A DNA stretch of 6,479 nt from an uncultured Clostridia bacterium (GTDB taxonomy: Bacteria; Bacillota_A; Clostridia; Oscillospirales; Oscillospiraceae): the NCBI GenBank assembly GCA_947307505.1, contig CAMZJG010000062.1, positions 1 through 6,479 of the forward strand, written 5' to 3'. The position numbers and the translations under genes were made by a program. The notes below the pieces were generated by a model. It worked only from the letters and a program-made list of their open reading frames with translations. It made no database searches and was not told the origin of the DNA. Positions 5,781 to 6,479 of this stretch are shown in pieces. Numbering within the stretch: the first letter of the stretch is position 1; every line of letters begins with the position of its first letter.

Positions 5781-6479
5781 TCAGTTTTCTCCTTTCCGAT
5801 TTTCCCGCCGCCGGATGACCAGCAGTACCGCCAGCAGGATCACCAGGGTCACCGGGGTGGCCAGGGCGGCGACAGCGCTGTTCGTTCGGGAACCGACGAT
5901 CCCCGCCAGGATATACCCGGGCACGCATACCGCCGCGGCAGTGAGGGCATAGGGCAGCTGGGTGGTGACGTGATTGATGTGGTTGGACTTGGCGCCGGCG
6001 GAGGACATGATGGTGGTATCCGAAATGGGGGAACAGTGGTCCCCGCACACCGCCCCCGCCAGGCAGGCGGCGATGGAGATCACCAGCATCTCTGATTCCC
6101 CGGGGAACACGGCGCAGACGATGGGGATCAGGATGGTAAAGGTGCCCCAACTGGTGCCTGTGGAGAACGCCAGGAAAACGGAGACGATAAACGCAATGGC
6201 AGGGATCAGCATCTGCACCGCTTCGGCAGAGGAGGCCATAAGCCCATGGATGAAATCCGCCGCGCCCAGGAGGCCGGTGACCCCGGATAGGTTCCAGGAG
6301 AGGATGAGGATGATCATGGGGGCGCACATGGAGCGGAAGCCCGCGGCGAAGCAGCCCATGAAATCCTTGAAGCTGATGACGCCCCGGTTCATGTACAGCC
6401 AGAAGGTGACGATCACGGTGATGAGGCTTCCCATTACCAGGCCGCGTGCGGAGTCCGCATCCGCGAAGGCGTTGATGAG
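5781..6479 (-). CDS. Na+/H+ antiporter, NhaC family (C-terminal part)
   Basis: C-terminal 232 residues of an integral membrane Na+/H+ antiporter of the NhaC family; the 5' part lies beyond the right edge, and full proteins have about 450-520 residues. The frame is open to the window edge, so the internal Met at 6434 is not the start. Diagnostic stretches, counted from the window edge, are FADADSARGLVMGSL (5-19), the helix PMIILILSWNLSG (54-66), AFSTGTSWGTFTILIPI (104-120) and AGAVCGDHCSPISDTTIMSSAG (141-162). The last is a hallmark of NhaC-type proteins, with conserved polar residues inside the membrane. It is followed by NHINHVTTQLPYAL and two final membrane segments, with a charged tail RRRENRKGEN. 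Such proteins exchange cytoplasmic Na+ for H+ or, in relatives, other substrates such as malate/lactate. It is the first visible gene of the minus-strand operon, and its stop is 2 bases before the nitroreductase start. Confidence 0.93.
   Translation of the reverse strand, partial: LINAFADADSARGLVMGSLITVIVTFWLYMNRGVISFKDFMGCFAAGFRSMCAPMIILILSWNLSGVTGLLGAADFIHGLMASSAEAVQMLIPAIAFIVSVFLAFSTGTSWGTFTILIPIVCAVFPGESEMLVISIAACLAGAVCGDHCSPISDTTIMSSAGAKSNHINHVTTQLPYALTAAAVCVPGYILAGIVGSRTNSAVAALATPVTLVILLAVLLVIRRRENRKGEN
5789..5797 (-). promoter_or_regulatory. Shine-Dalgarno deciding the nitroreductase start
   Basis: GGAAAGGAG on the minus strand, inside the last codons of the antiporter gene, ends 10 bases before the ATG at 5778-5776. 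It settles the start against an ATG in the same frame at 6327, which would lie wholly within the antiporter gene. Confidence 0.75.

Noticed and set aside
5779..6327. N-terminal extension of the nitroreductase gene (183 more codons)
   Set aside because: The extension lies entirely inside the NhaC-family gene in another frame, gives a Pro/His/Arg-rich sequence, and the ATG at 5778 has a good SD and a family-like N-terminus.
5781..6434. Treating the Met at 6434 as the start of a short 217-residue antiporter
   Set aside because: The frame stays open to the window edge and the upstream residues (FADADSARGLV) continue NhaC-family similarity, so the gene is cut by the window, not short.

Overview
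The window looks like a chromosomal piece of a GC-rich Firmicute, most likely a gut Clostridia lineage of the Oscillospiraceae type (Oscillibacter/Flavonifractor/Lawsonibacter-like). This is inferred from the high GC content, the strong AGGAGG-type Shine-Dalgarno sequences, a TTG start codon, a lipoprotein with a Thr/Pro/Glu-rich linker as in Gram-positives, and the style of the transporter sequences. No taxonomic marker gene is present, so the placement is tentative.

Layout. Positions 34-2397 (+) hold one large gene for an exported lipoprotein of 787 residues. It has a lipobox, a Pro-rich spacer and two related Ig-like modules, one near each end, flanking a long middle part that I do not recognise. 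Positions 2398-2566 are a short convergent intergenic region packed with inverted repeats. Positions 2567-6479 (-) hold four tightly packed genes, read from right to left: the C-terminal half of an NhaC-family Na+/H+ antiporter (its start lies beyond the window), a TM1586-type nitroreductase-family protein, a ketopantoate-reductase-family oxidoreductase, and a MATE-family multidrug/metabolite exporter. The junctions are a 2-bp gap, a 4-bp ATGA overlap and a 6-bp gap, so this is almost certainly one transcription unit whose promoter lies outside the window.

How the parts may work together. Two predicted cytoplasmic redox enzymes (one flavin-dependent, one NAD(P)H-dependent) lie between two membrane transporters, one ion-coupled antiporter and one MATE exporter. 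Since MATE proteins are driven by Na+ or H+ gradients, a unit that modifies and exports a small molecule while handling Na+/H+ is conceivable. The sequence does not name a substrate, and the genes could simply be housekeeping neighbours. The lipoprotein is convergent to this unit and is probably separate from it.

I found no RNA genes, CRISPR arrays, insertion sequences, phage genes or toxin-antitoxin genes. The least ordinary parts are the internally duplicated lipoprotein and the palindrome-rich intergenic region.
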